Part shown: piece by piece, positions 44,601 to 55,099 of the stretch
Layout: each line of letters begins with the position of its first letter
Numbering within the stretch: the stretch's first letter is position 1
NCBI RefSeq assembly: GCF_905404315.1
Contig: NC_066265.1
Location: 31,706,501 to 31,770,500, forward strand
Direction of reading: 5' to 3'
DNA length: 64,000 nt
From: Leptidea sinapis
Taxonomy: Eukaryota > Arthropoda > Insecta > Lepidoptera > Pieridae
The notes under the pieces: generated by a model
Told to the model about the DNA's origin: nothing
Databases searched by the model: none
What the model saw: the letters and a program-made list of their open reading frames with translations, nothing else
Program-made: the position numbers and the translations under genes

Positions 44601-47600
44601 GAAGATCGCGTACTGGAACAAACAATTAATCTTCGTTAATACTGACATGACACAAATTTTATATGAAATTGACAGGACCCGAACCCGCTACTGTTCCGAC
44701 TGAGCCAATCGTTCGAGTGACGTATCATTGATAAATTTTGTATGCTTTGTTCAACTCTCAGGTTGTGGCTTAACCTCCACACAACTAGAAGTGAAGGTAT
44801 TACTTTAAAAAACATAATAAATTAATACTTAATGACAAATTCATAAGCGACGGGGCAGGGGGTGCTAAGAATCCCCGAGTGCGGCAACGCTACCACAAAC
44901 GAAGACGCAGTATTGGTAGGCCCCCCACAAGATGGACCGACGATCTTGGGCAAGATCGCCGGATACGTTGGATGAGGGCAGCGCAGGACCGGTCGTCGTG
45001 GAAATCTTTGGGGGAGGCCTTTGTCCAGCACTGGACATCTTCCGGCTGATGATGATTATGAAAAATTCAAATATTTTTATTAAAAATGGGATGTGATATC
45101 ACTTATTGAAAGTTAAAAAAGCCATTCTAAAAACTATGCAAAAGACCTGAGACCTTCGTAAAAAATTTCGATACAATGTAATATCATACAATAAAACTTA
45201 TTATTTAATAGCCTGAGGACGGTCGCCCTATTCCCAATCTGTGGTATCATTAAGAAAGTTATTAATGTTATAGTAACCTTTACCACACAAACGTTTCTTA
45301 ACAACTCTTTTGAATTTCGTAGTACATTTTGTTTTGAACATTTTGACACCAGAGCTGAACAAGTATACCTACGGGATCGAATAGTTATGAGAGCGTATAT
45401 ATTATGCACTCAGTTTTTTTTTTAATGACAAATAACACGAATTATTACATATAAAACTTTACTATAACCCCACAAAAAATAGGGGCATAATATTTATTAA
45501 CGAAAGTGACTCACCAGCGATTTATTAATAAAATTGTGAATTGAAAAAATTTGTCTACGATTTTCTATTTTCAAGTTACCCAAAAACCAGTTTTAATTTG
45601 TTAATTTAAAATAACCGTTTATTATATATATTATATAAACGTAATGAAATCTTTGAGGGGATGTTTTGGGGGAATCGAGTCGGTAAATTATAATTAAAAA
45701 TTATAAAAAGTACTATTCTAAATATTCAGCAAAAAATTAAAAATTCTTTCTTCTCTAATGTATTTAAAAAGCCATTACTGATTCATTTTGTGCGATAATA
45801 CCGAAAACCTTCGTGTGAAAGTCCTACTAGCATTTTGCTTTTTTTTTCTTTTTATGAATGACATGTTTTTATGCGCTTTCCATAAATTAGCACGGCTGGT
45901 GTAAATAGCCGGATGGCGTCCACCGTCACTCCAGCGAAGTAACTTTCCAAAGAGAGCGCTTTGTTTGACTAATAATCGGAATTTTACCGACTAACACCAT
46001 TGTGTCCCGTCGTGTTTGAGAATTCTTTTGCGCGTAAATGTGTCTACGGTTATTTACGACCAGCTGTATGTACAGCACAATTACTTTGGACTATACCGCT
46101 TCACTTTGTAATTTGAAATGATTTGTAAATAGATGTACTTAAATGTAAATCATGATATAAAAGAGTGGCAATCAGTTTCTTGCTACTTCTTCTCATTAGC
46201 TCAACCCTTTACGAAGTAGCGGTAGATTCAATAAGAAAAATATTTTATCTTTTTTTTTGACATTCAAAAATGTCATTTCCGTGACCTCCGTGAATAAACT
46301 GATTTTGATTTGATTTGATTCACGTATCTTACCTGTTATAGCGATCTTGAATTCAATAGTTATTATTGACTTCATAATATAAATGTATGTATTAAAAACT
46401 AAAAAACACGCTTTTTATATAAAATCAAACTAAAAATAGAATATTTATTTTGAAATTCAAAATTAACATCAATACCTGCCTTATTACACGAAACGATAGA
46501 AGAAAATTATAAAAATTAACATAAATTTTATTTCGCGAATTGAAAAATGGAATAATTTTATCATATAATTTTGTCATCGGTCCTCGATAAATCTACGAAG
46601 TTTGTACGAAATCTGACCGTTTAAAGTGGGTCATAATCGCACTCAAATGAGTCGGTTATAAACAAACAAACAAACATACATACATACAGCTGAAGCTTAT
46701 AAAAAGCATGTAAAAAAATATTTTATTATGCATAGGACATACAGATATGAATGACTTTCTTACTATTCACTTTTGCTGGTGTTGTAATAGAACGTGGGCG
46801 ACGTTGGTCATCATCAGATATTAGACCCACGCACTGGTTTGTTTGACCTCTCTACAAAGCAAGTATTACCTAAGACCATATTTCAAAAGATTTAAAGTAC
46901 TTTCGCTCTTTGTCAGCTCAACGGTGTCAAATGTGTACATACCTAATTTTATTTAACGAAAAAGTTGCTACTGTAATAGATTTAAATTGTTCTTACACGT
47001 GAAAAACACAATTTTTTTAATTGGTAGCTATTAGATTATTAGAAAACAAATCAGAAATGTGTAAAGATTCTTAGTCTTATGCACCACTGGACTGGCGGCT
47101 GTCAAAGTGCTTTTGTGCCTGTTTTATGTTCGCCATTTTGGCGCTATTGGCCATGTCGCGAGAGTCGGCGGTACTAAAACTAGTGACAGCAACCCCGGCT
47201 AAACAAAGTTCAATAAAAAAACTACTAGTGTATACAGTACTATTTACTAAAAAAAAAGTGAGCTTTATTATGTTGATTCTTGAAGTGCTCTGTGAACGGC
47301 TGGATCACTTGGCGTTGCGTAGACATCGCTTCATTGTGTGTCCTCTACCGCATTTATCATGGGGAGTGTTCCGAAGAGCTGTTTCACCTGATTCCTGCCG
47401 CCGAATTCCACCTTCGCGCGACACGCCACAAGTTAGGATATCATCCCCACCTCCTGGATGTATGGCGGTCCTCCACAGTGCGGTTTCCAAGGAGCTTTCT
47501 TCCACGTACTACAAAGCTGTGGAATAAACTTCCTTGTGCGGTGGACGCTCGTGAGTGGCGCTTCAAATAGGCACAAAAAATTTGCTGTCAAACATAAGGA

Positions 47601-47925
47601 ACAGCCTGTCCAGTGGTATTTATACAGGTCAGTGGTCTTATGACATTTTCCTATTGTATTGATACTAAATTCTGACTTTCAATAAATAATAGCATATAAA
47701 TCAACAAAAAAAATATGAGAATGAAAGATGAATTACCGTGACAACCATGCAGTGACTCTCCCGGATGGCGCCACAGCACCCGAAGAAGGCGATCACAAAC
47801 ATGATGGCGCCGATGATGATGAACACCCAGGGCGCCACGTTGAGTTGTCCCTCCAGCTCATCCTTGATCACCGCCCAGTTGAGTAGCACGGCCACGCCGA
47901 TACCGATCACCGCCAACCCGAACAA
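41600..47925 (-). CDS. Tetraspanin (CD63/Tsp42E-like), four 3' exons; first exon not found
   Basis: Tetraspanins are four-pass membrane proteins that organise receptor and adhesion complexes at the plasma membrane and in endosomes. Minus-strand exons: 47925-47737, 44612-44442, 43055-42843, 41671-41600. All are phase 0 with GT/AG borders, together 214 codons plus stop. The parts visible are the end of membrane helix 1 (LFGLAVIGIGVAVLL), helix 2 and the inner CCGAIRES loop, helix 3 (FLLVIIIVQVVLGVLM), the large outer loop with the family hallmark CCG plus SCC and GCG cysteines, helix 4 (GVAIGVACVE, IVGALFALCLA) and a short tail ending RRSRY. The missing first exon should hold the start and about 20 residues; it may lie beyond 51 kb or outside the window. 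All introns are rich in transposons. Confidence 0.93.
41798..42554. mobile_element. Foldback MITE in the last tetraspanin intron
   Basis: About 757 bp with inverted arms of roughly 240 bp (about 41798-42039 and 42312-42554). The ends are CCACCCAAACCGGTCAGTAT and the complement, next to TATAC on the left and GTATA on the right; a TA target is likely. Each arm carries a tRNA T-arm-like palindrome (GGGAATCGAACCCGG, CCGGGTTCGATTCCCG). The 270-bp loop is noncoding. The arms differ at few positions, so the element looks young. A Tc1/mariner origin is inferred from the TA target and CAGGGTGG end. Confidence 0.85.
42620..42735 (+). repeat. Dispersed repeat related to 10370-10470
   Basis: TTTAAAAAAGGAGGAGGTCT then ATGTATGTACACCGATTACT and CTGAGATTTATGATCC match the earlier copy. 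Confidence 0.6.
42843..43055 (-). CDS. Tetraspanin large-loop exon
   Basis: 213 bp, 71 codons, starting LECCGKYSAADYG and ending AIAGVAIGVACVE. It holds the CCG motif and the other loop cysteines (KSCC, DTC, GCG). Acceptor TTCCAG, donor GAG|GTATTT. Confidence 0.93.
43056..43789. other. Tetraspanin intron, unannotated part
   Basis: No repeat shared with the rest of the window was recognised. Confidence 0.4.
43790..44155 (+). repeat. Dispersed lepidopteran-type repeat in intron
   Basis: The order CTGATGCCCGAGACTTAGTT, CGCGAGAACCATGGATTTAT, CCGGGATAAGCTGTAGTCTA, CAAATTTCATTAAAATCAGT and GCGTAACAAACAAACCTACA is a well-known noncoding repeat layout in moths and butterflies. A short related tail occurs at 46555-46710. 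Confidence 0.6.
44442..44612 (-). CDS. Tetraspanin helix 3 exon
   Basis: 171 bp, 57 codons, from YAIFLLVIIIVQVVLGVLMF to FDNIQQQ. Acceptor TTGTTCCAG, donor CAG|GTAATT. A tRNA-ended SINE-like element sits only about 31 bp upstream of this exon's acceptor. Confidence 0.93.
44644..44821 (-). mobile_element. SINE-like element with tRNA-like module, copy 3
   Basis: On the minus strand: AAAGTAATACCTTCACTTCT, a core with AAGCCACAACCTGAGAGTTG, a tRNA-like head (CGAACGATTGGCTCAGTCGG) and a T-arm (AGCGGGTTCGGGTCC). The flanking direct repeats TTAATACT (44636-44643 and 44822-44829) are probably its target duplication. The core is shortened compared with the other copies. Confidence 0.65.
44830..45060 (+). 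pseudogene. RTE-like LINE C-terminal fragment
   Basis: In broken plus-strand frames it encodes IGRPPTRWTDDLG, QDRSSWKSLGEAFVQHWTSS and then stop-rich GATGATGAT. The basic RW-D motif followed by E-A-VQ-WT is typical of the extreme C-terminus of lepidopteran RTE/R4-like polymerases. A minus-strand relative lies at 61690-61835. Confidence 0.65.
45061..46074. other. Tetraspanin intron, unannotated part
   Basis: AT-rich, no defined element. The frame at 45134-45409 (minus) has no domain. Confidence 0.4.
46075..46320 (+). repeat. LINE 3' tail with GATTT repeats
   Basis: AGAGTGGCAATCAGTTTCTT, GCTACTTCTTCTCATTAGCT, TGACATTCAAAAATGTCATT and a final GATTTTGATTTGATTTGATT form the 3' UTR of a common lepidopteran LINE. 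AATAAACTGATTTTG supplies the polyadenylation-like word. Confidence 0.6.
46555..46710 (+). repeat. Dispersed repeat tail
   Basis: AAATCTGACCGTTTAAAGTG, ATGAGTCGGTTATAAACAAA, then CATACATACATACAG and GAAGCTTATAAAAAGCATG match a widespread lepidopteran noncoding repeat end. Confidence 0.5.
46711..47080. other. Tetraspanin intron, unannotated part
   Basis: Nothing recognised. Confidence 0.4.
47081..47625. mobile_element. MITE with CCACTGGAC ends, chimaeric with LINE fragment, copy 1
   Basis: The left part (CCACTGGACTGGCGGCTGTC, GTCGCGAGAGTCGGCGGTAC) and right part (GAGTGGCGCTTCAAATAGGC, ACAGCCTGTCCAGTGG) match the element at 50731-51115. In the middle, 47279-47550 is replaced or invaded by LINE coding sequence. 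The ends are imperfect inverted repeats. Confidence 0.7.
47279..47550 (+). pseudogene. Jockey-like LINE C-terminal fragment inside a MITE
   Basis: It encodes LCVLYRIYHGECSEELFHLI, PAAEFHLRATRHKLGYHPHL and FPRSFLPRTTKLWNKLPCAV, matching the C-terminus of the LINE at 18253 onward, in plus orientation. A frameshift near 47320 separates the first codons (VLCERLDHLALRR). No LINE 3' UTR or A-tail is present. Confidence 0.85.
47737..47925 (-). CDS. Tetraspanin helix 1-2 exon
   Basis: 189 bp, 63 codons, from LFGLAVIGIGVAVLLNWAVI to CMVVT. It includes helix 2 (WVFIIIGAIMFVIAFFGCCG). Acceptor TTGTTTAG, donor ACG|GTAATT. Confidence 0.93.
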
Positions 47926-47961
47926 CTAAACAAACAAAAAAAAATCATATAAAAATGGATC

Positions 47962-48407
47962 TTAAGGCGACACTAAATGCCAGCGACCTTGAACGATATG
48001 AGTTCACGGCTGCCGGCCCGCCATCTATGTAACAAAGCCAATATTTTCAAAATTCTTGCGTGGAAAACAGTTTATATGCTTACAATCCTCGTTATTCACT
48101 ACTAATCTGAATAAATGAACCTACACAAAAAAGTACAAGCTATAAGAATAACTTTTCTGAGAGAAGTACCAAAAAATGCGTCACGCCATGCCAAAAAACT
48201 TGTTTAACTTCAAAGAAATGTGGTAGTTCAAAAAGGCTCGGTAGTGTTAACTATAACCAACAGCAAGCATTAGCAACCTACAAATAAGACTTAAGGATAT
48301 GTGTAACAGGATTAAGTAGTGTTCATAGCTCGAAATGCTATACTTTCACCACAAAACTTGTCTAAAAACACCATGTTTGCGTGTTTTCTGCTTACTCTTC
48401 GCCTTAA
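47962..48407. mobile_element. TTAA-flanked MITE (piggyBac-like), copy 2
   Basis: Inverted relative of 13426-13883, bounded by TTAAGGCGA and TCGCCTTAA. It is 446 bp, with small indels relative to copy 1. Confidence 0.7.
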
Positions 48408-48664
48408 ATCTGTAATTTTTTGTTAAACAACAGAATATCGTGCAGGTGGTCCACCTAATGTTCAGTAGTATAATCCCCGCGCGTTGGCATAGGGACGCAA
48501 CCTTGTCATATTCGCATGCGAGACGTAAGCACGAAGTCGTCATTATGCAAACGTTACTAAACGTTAAACGGTAAGCGATTTTCGAAATCTGTCTGGACTT
48601 GACGTCACCAACATGCCGGCCTTTTTATCCCCTTAACGCCCCGAGATAATTTCTATTTTTGTGA
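48408..48664. other. Noncoding DNA upstream of known tetraspanin exons
   Basis: A TGACGTCA palindrome occurs near 48600, and CpG words at 48480-48540. No exon was identified. Confidence 0.4.
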
Positions 48665-48855
48665 GTAATAGTGACGAAACCAGCAAGACTTTCATCCGAT
48701 GGTAAGTGATACGCCCTACTCAAAATTCTGAGCGAAGTCACAATTACGCTCGTCACTTAATTTCAGAGTCTTTCTAACCAAAACACAAAGCTCATACGTT
48801 ACTTATTACGGCAGGAAAAGACGCTGTTGTGGTACCCAGTCAGTTGGCATCATGG
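48665..48855 (+). repeat. 300-bp dispersed repeat, diverged copy
   Basis: GATGGTAAGTGATACGCCCT, AAATTCTGAGCG, TACGCTCGTCACTT and GCTGTTGTGGTACCCA keep the family order with many changes. Confidence 0.7.
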
Positions 48856-49699
48856 TGGTAAGAGGAAGAAGCCCACTGGTAGAAATGGTCTGAGTTCTGA
48901 GTCTTGAGTTCTACAAAACTATATATCGTGTGATATGAACCTAATTCTATCGCACTATAATGACTAAGATAACATGTGCCTGGATCTAATGGAAGCTGGA
49001 ATGTTCACGGCTATCACATTTGTGGACGCACGTGGCCGCAAAAGCTACAATTCACAATATATTTACATAATTAATAATATCATAGATTAATAGTGTCGAT
49101 TTACCCAGACGGATATTTTGTATGACAATGATACAATCATTGAGAACCAGAGCAAATAACTTCATTTAAACATAATAAATTCTCTATGACGAGTATAAGA
49201 CAATTACAGGTGAGTTCATTAGATAATTGTGATCAATATTATCATAAGTTTAATAAGAGTAAAAAAAATCACATCTAATAAAAGTCCAAAATCTTTGTCC
49301 AAAATGCCATTCTATATTTCTTTTTAGTTTTTCCAAGGCCTTTTAAATCCTCAATTTTACAAATGTCTAGCTAATTTAAGTTTCTATAAACGTCTGTTTT
49401 TAAGTGAAAACAATTGACAACCTACAAAGAAGCGTAACACTGTGGTTAATCTTCACTTTAGGTAAATCTTGTACTCATCATAAAAACAATATCAAGGTAC
49501 TAAAGTCGGCATTGAAATAGTTTTTATATTGCTCTCCAGTGCCGACTATTTCATTTCAATGGAGTGTCAATTGACGGAGAATTTATGTTCATTATCATCT
49601 ATCATTAACAGATGAACAAAAGAAATAGTTTTGTTTCAAGCTCCAAGACAAGACCAACTAATAACTGAGCTCCATTGATTTAATTTTCTTTAAATATAA
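48856..49699. other. Noncoding DNA, no gene seen
   Basis: Nothing recognised. Confidence 0.45.
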
Positions 49700-49912
49700 G
49701 AGGGGCCGGGACTGCCGTGAAGCAGTAATGTGTAAACATTATTGTATTACATAAAATCTTATGTCTCAAAGTGACGAGCGCAATTATTGTAGTGCCGCTC
49801 AGAAATTTTGGGGTTTTTCAAGAATCATGAGCAGCACTGCATTGTAATGGGCAGGGCGTATTAATTACCATCAGCTAATATCCTGCTCGACTCGTCCCTA
49901 TTTTCATCCGTA
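49700..49912 (-). repeat. 300-bp dispersed repeat, partial copy
   Basis: The minus-strand copy begins inside the family at GACTGCCGTGAAGCAGTAAT and runs to CTCGTCCCTATTTTCAT. One end of the family is missing. Confidence 0.8.
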
Positions 49913-49919
49913 ATACCAG

Positions 49920-50115
49920 AGGTCAAGAGACTCCTTGCCAGCCTTTAAGTTGGGAGTATGTTCTATGCTTGAAGGTCCCCAAGTAGTATCGGATTGATTC
50001 CACAAAATGACTGCGAAGCAAGAAGTTACTCACAAAACCTCGCGGTTGTAGAATGCTAGACGTCATCATGATGCGGGTGGCATTAGGCATTTTGACGTAA
50101 TCCCCGGTGGTGGAG
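49920..50115 (-). repeat. LINE 3'-end fragment
   Basis: CTTGAAGGTCCCCAAGTAGT, GATTCCACAAAATGACTGCG and TCATGATGCGGGTGGCATT match the complement of a LINE 3' region, as at 41385-41560. Confidence 0.5.
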
Positions 50116-50730
50116 GTCAACTGATGGTATCAACCCGAACAACTTCTCTGTGCACTTAACACTTACACTTATACAACAGTGTACAAGTACACTGGGCTGG
50201 GGTCAGCTATTGCATTTTTCGCTTACGGTTATCGTGAAGAGTCCACTTTTCAACGCATATCACAATGCCTTCATTTCTGTATCGATTCAACAACAAATCG
50301 TGATGCACCCATTTTTCATATTTATTTATCTTATAAGAGTAAAATTATTCAAAACGTTCCGATAGATAGACAACGCTTCTGTGTCTTCTTCTGCCGCAAG
50401 AGAACTTGAGCTGCAATGATCACTCCCATGAAAAAAGAATCTGTTGTATTTTTGGGAAGAGAGAATTTCTAGTAGGCAATTAAATATGTGCGATGGCTAA
50501 TGAATTGTGCGAAGATCGTGCATATATGACGTGGCCAGAACACATCGAGTGCGATTTCGACTTATATTACATAGGCTTTTTTTCTAATTTTGTTCAAGGT
50601 GTCAAGAAGTTATCCAGCCTAGCAAAACTCTCTAAGAAAAATTGTATGAAACCTGCAGTCATTGATTAAATGACAGATGACGGCTATAATCTTGTAAAAA
50701 ACGGAGATAGCCGAAATCTCTGACCTCTAC
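50116..50730. other. Noncoding DNA, no gene seen
   Basis: Nothing recognised. Confidence 0.45.
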
Positions 50731-51115
50731 TATTTACCACTGGACTGGTGGCTGTCAAAGTGCTTTTGTGCCTGTTTGATATTCGCTATTTTGGCGCTTT
50801 TAGCCATATAGCGAGAGTGTGCGGTACTAAAACTAGTGATATTAACCTTACAACATCGATAGGAAAACTATTCACAAAAAAATCTGTACTTTATTCCGTT
50901 GATTCCTGAAGTATAAATAACACGAAAAACGACCGAAATTAATTCAAAATGCAATAATACTTCAGAGTACCATAGGTATATACGCTTCTCTCGCAGCCAC
51001 TTGTAATATACGTCAAAATTAGTTCTCTGGATGCTCGCGAGTGGCGCTTCAAATAGGCACAAAAATTGCTGTCAAACATATGGAACAGCCTGTCCAGTGG
51101 TATTTATACAGCGCT
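50731..51115. mobile_element. MITE with CCACTGGAC ends, copy 2
   Basis: It has the same left block (CCACTGGACTGGTGGCTGTC) and right block (ACAGCCTGTCCAGTGG) as 47081-47625 and the same orientation, but no LINE insert. The centre (TAATACTTCAGAGTACCATA and neighbours) is unique to this copy. Noncoding. Confidence 0.7.
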
Positions 51116-51299
51116 TTTAAACTTAGCCGGATTATACTTCGTCGCCAATCGCCATACTGTAATTACTACTATTTCAAACTTTTGTCAAATCACAGCACGT
51201 TTCATACTACAGTCCCGTCTCTTATTACGTAGTATTTACATCCTCTTTGAAGTTATCATACAAATTTGACAACACTAGTATGTACATAAAATAGGTCGA

Positions 51300-51520
51300 A
51301 ACTGTTCGTGTGCCGCCCAGTCTCAAGTGTTGCGGTGTATCCATGTGTTGTGTGTTGTATTACGTAACCGGCTACAGCCGGCTGGCCATCCAGGTCACTT
51401 TAAATAATCCTCGGCTTTATAGCTTTCACTTCGACGCATAATGAATATTGTGACGTATCGACGCGACGCTGCACGTGGGAAGCGAATCGACGAGAGTACT
51501 TAGTTATTTTGTGACTACCC
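51300..51520. promoter_or_regulatory. CpG-richer island upstream of the tetraspanin exons
   Basis: CpG words are concentrated here (GACGTATCGACGCGACGCTG, CACGTGGGAAGCGAATCGAC), next to an imperfect palindrome ACCGGCTACAGCCGGC. It lies 3.4-3.6 kb upstream of the first located tetraspanin exon, so it could be that gene's promoter or an untranslated exon. No start codon or splice donor was confirmed. Confidence 0.25.
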
Positions 51521-52330
51521 GCACTTTGTTTTATTTATAATTGGATATTAAGACTGAACGGAAGTTGTGTAACATTTTTAATAACATTGAAGAATAACGT
51601 ATTTTATATGTCTTCACGTAGATAGCGTACTATCATTTATTACTTTGCCACATTGGTTATTATATTCATTATAGTATAAACAAATATAAATGAAAATGGT
51701 TTTCTTGTGAAAGGCAGATATCTTTAATCAATCATCGATTGCTTTCTTGAATTATTGAAATTAAATAGATCGTTTACACGTCTAGATAGACTATGATAGC
51801 TGTGAAAACGTCGATAAAAATAGACTTTAGAACTAACCTCTATTTTGAGCAATTCACGCAAATACATATCGCGATGTAAGATGTAGCTTGTCACACACAC
51901 TAAACTAATATTCCTGGCCTGTTTTTATCGGTTATCTAACAGCAAGAGACTCTTATCTTAGATCTACCCCTACTCTGTGCAAAAATTCATAATTTTCCGC
52001 AGACTATAATATATAGAAAAATCTGAATAGATTGAAGATATAAGATATCAATATATTGAAGTTATAACCAAGCTCAAATTGAATCTAATAGTAATATTAT
52101 GATACTAAACATAATTGAACTGTGAGAGATACAAAGCTTATACGCACATATATATATAACAAACTACTAAAATATTTGTGTTTGGGAAATTGAACGACGT
52201 AATCTGTTTGAACTTAGACCTAAAAGACAGTTATCTTTAATTAAACATTAAGTACATGCGTATGCTAAGTGATAACAATAGCACAAATACAATAAATTGG
52301 GTTCAAAACATGTTTCATAAATTTTGCAAA
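51521..52330. other. AT-rich noncoding DNA
   Basis: Nothing recognised. Confidence 0.45.
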
Positions 52331-52332
52331 TA

Positions 52333-53942
52333 CACTGGCCTTCAAAAGTAAGTATCACACTTTTAAAATTGGGATAACGTTTTAAGTTCACAAGATATAC
52401 TTTCAAAATAAAAAGGACTCCAAAGAGAATTTAATTTTGTACATAAAAACTTTAACTTTTTTTTGTACATAAAAATAGTCGGTAACCTTCTTTTAAGAAT
52501 TGGCTGAAAAAAAAACTTCAAAAACAAAACCATTCCTTTTTCAAAGTGGACGTTTCCGAATTACAATTTTACCATTCACATTTTTCTTTCTGTTTTAAAT
52601 TTTTTTCAAGATCGACGGGTCTTGTTTTAAAAATTTATGCTTAAAAGGACATAATATTTATTTATCATGCCACTTTCAGTTGAAGAATGTGCTAGGATCA
52701 TGGCTTTTCTGGAACTAGGCATCAGTATGTGTCGCACTGCAAGAATGGTGGGTGTGACGGTACGAACGGTCCAGAAGGTAAAGCGAAGGTACGAAGAGAC
52801 TGGACACCATCTGATGCACCATGTAATGGCAGACCCAGGCGTACCAGTGCCCGAGAAGATCGTTATATTATTTCCACTGTGTTAAGAAATCGCCACCAAA
52901 ATGCAGTTGAAGTCCAGCAACAGCTACTTCAGACCCGGAGGGACTACATTAGTGACAGTACAGTGAGAAGAAGACTTGCTGAAGCAAATTTGAAACCCCG
53001 AAGACCAGCGAGTGGCCCAAAACTCGAGAGACAGCATTGAGTAGCGAGACTGCGATACGCCCGTGAACACATGCAGTGGGATGAAGAAGAATGATCAAGA
53101 ATTTTGTTTGCAGATGAGTCTCGATTCTCCCTTTACACTTCTGATGGAAGGCGAAGTGTTTACAGGCGACCTGGTGAGCGATACCTTCAAGCCTGCATCT
53201 CAGAAAGAGTCCAATACGGTGGAGGCAGTGTACATGTATGGGCTGGCATATCTTCAGAAGGTCGCACAGAGCTAGTAGCCATAGAAAATGGCACCCTCAC
53301 TGGGCAAAGACATGCTCAAGAGATTCTCAATGAGTATGCAGGGCCGTATTTAGCAAGTATGGGTGATGGATCGATGCTGATGCATGATAATGCCCGGCCA
53401 CACACGGCTCATATCGTACAAGAGTATATTCAGGAGGTCGGTATCAGCGTAATGGCTTGGCCATCAAGAAGTCCTGATCTCAACCCGATTGAACACGCCT
53501 GGGATGAGCTTGGGAGGCTAGTCAGAAATCGCAGACCACCACCTACTACCCTCAGGACACTAAAGCAGGCCCTGGTAGAAGAATGGGAGAATATTATACA
53601 TATTATACATACAATAGAATACATCGGCTCCGAAACCTAGTATTCAGTATGCCAAACTGGCTCGAAGCTGTAATCAGAGCTCGAGGAGGCAATACCAGTT
53701 ATTAAAAATTAAATAACATGTAATACATTTTAGTTGATTTTTTTTACACTAAACTAAAAATGTCTATTTTCATTGTTTTATCTTTTTTAAGTTAAAAATG
53801 TTACTAATGTATAATTTTAGTTTCTAAGAATTAAAGCCTATAAAATTTGCAACAAAACGTTTTTAATCTTATATCTCTACCTTCTATAGTTAAGAAAAAA
53901 AATTAATTTGAAAAGTGTGATACTTACTTTTGCAAGCCAGTG
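52333..53942 (+). mobile_element. Tc1-like transposon, full length but decayed
   Basis: 1610 bp flanked by TA on both sides (52331-52332 and 53943-53944). The left end starts CACTGGCCTTCAAAAGTAAG and the right end is the inverse of CACTGGCTTGCAAAAGTAAG. The TIRs continue through TATCACACTTTT, about 32 bp. Size, target and transposase type are those of classical Tc1 elements. Confidence 0.92.
52667..53700 (+). pseudogene. Tc1 transposase, DD34E, with one frameshift and two stops
   Basis: The start MPLSVEECARIMAFLELGIS (52667) and helix-turn-helix VRTVQKVKRRYEE are in one frame. Just after that (about 52803) the frame shifts. The second frame carries GRPRRTSAREDRYI (AT-hook) and TVRRRLAEANLKPRRP. 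In-frame TGA codons near 53038 and 53093 interrupt the segment before FADESRFSL; both could come from single transitions. The catalytic part holds D in FADES, D in MHDNARPH and E in SPDLNPIE, with 34 residues between the last two. An ATACAT-rich insertion near 53600 breaks the C-terminus. It is inactive. Confidence 0.92.
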
Positions 53943-53944
53943 TA

Positions 53945-54164
53945 ACTACGGTAACATCAGTGAGAAAATGTTAAGATATTTTATTATTTGTTACAATATT
54001 TATTATTAAATAATACACTTGTGGTAAGCCTCACCACAAGCGATGGCAGTTCAAGAGTAGACCGATAAATAAGATTTTTCCCACCTAAATATAATAATCT
54101 TCTTAAGAATAGCATTATGGTACTTATTGTAAAAGAATGGAGTGATAATATTTAATTATTTGAA
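53945..54164. other. AT-rich noncoding DNA
   Basis: Nothing recognised. Confidence 0.45.
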
Positions 54165-54455
54165 GTTTTTTGATGAGCCGAGCAGGATCTTCAGCTGGTG
54201 GTAATTGATACGCCCTGCCTATTTTAATGCTATGCCGCTCAGGATTCGTGAAAAACCCAATAATTCTGAGCGGCACTACAATTACCTTGAGACATAAGAT
54301 GTTAAGTCTAATTTGCTCTCAGTAATTTCACTAGTTACGGCGCCCTTCAGACCGAAACACAGTAATGCTTACACAGTACTGCTTTTCACAGCAGAAATAG
54401 GCGCCGTTGTGGTACCCATTATCTAGCCGGTATCCTGTGCAAAGGAGCCTCCCTC
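54165..54455 (+). repeat. 300-bp dispersed repeat, copy C
   Basis: Runs from GATGAGCCGAGCAGGATCTT to GTGCAAAGGAGCCTCCC, slightly shortened around the middle (GCGCTCGTC missing). Confidence 0.85.
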
Positions 54456-55099
54456 TGATAGGTTCACCCAAATCAACATCAACATCACAACGACCATTTT
54501 CACTCCAGATTAGTTGTACGTTGCAGAAAGTCATGCAACTCAAGGTTATACAGGACCACTACAGATACAATAATAATCTTTATTGATATTATATGAATAA
54601 CAAATGTTTGTGTATAAAAAACAATGACTAATCACACGAGAGCGCTCAACGTTTAAGTCTAAAAATAATATCAGAGTGTTTGCTAAATCGACGAAAACTA
54701 AAATAGTAGCTGTCGAACCGTATGGCGCGCTTTGTAGACAACTGACCGGCTTCAAAACAAAACCTGATTATTATAAAGTATGGAATAATAGATTTCCAAG
54801 GCATTATAGAGGCGGTCGGATATTTGTAAAGTATTCATGTATTCCTAATACGATTATTAGTACAAATTTAAAACACAGTTTTAGTAAATACTTTTAAATA
54901 TATTATTGGGATTCGTCTTCGACGGATACTGAGTTAGTAATAACTAGATTACATACATGTCTCTGAAATAATAAAAATAACAATATTGACACAAATTATC
55001 TTGTCCCACACTAGGCCTACCCTGTACTTTGGGTTCAATAAGATAACGATATATTTAATACAATATATTATGTACTTACTTTTAATTTTATGTAGTCAT
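54456..55099. other. Noncoding DNA, no gene seen
   Basis: The frame at 54676-54897 (plus) shows no recognisable domain. Confidence 0.45.
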
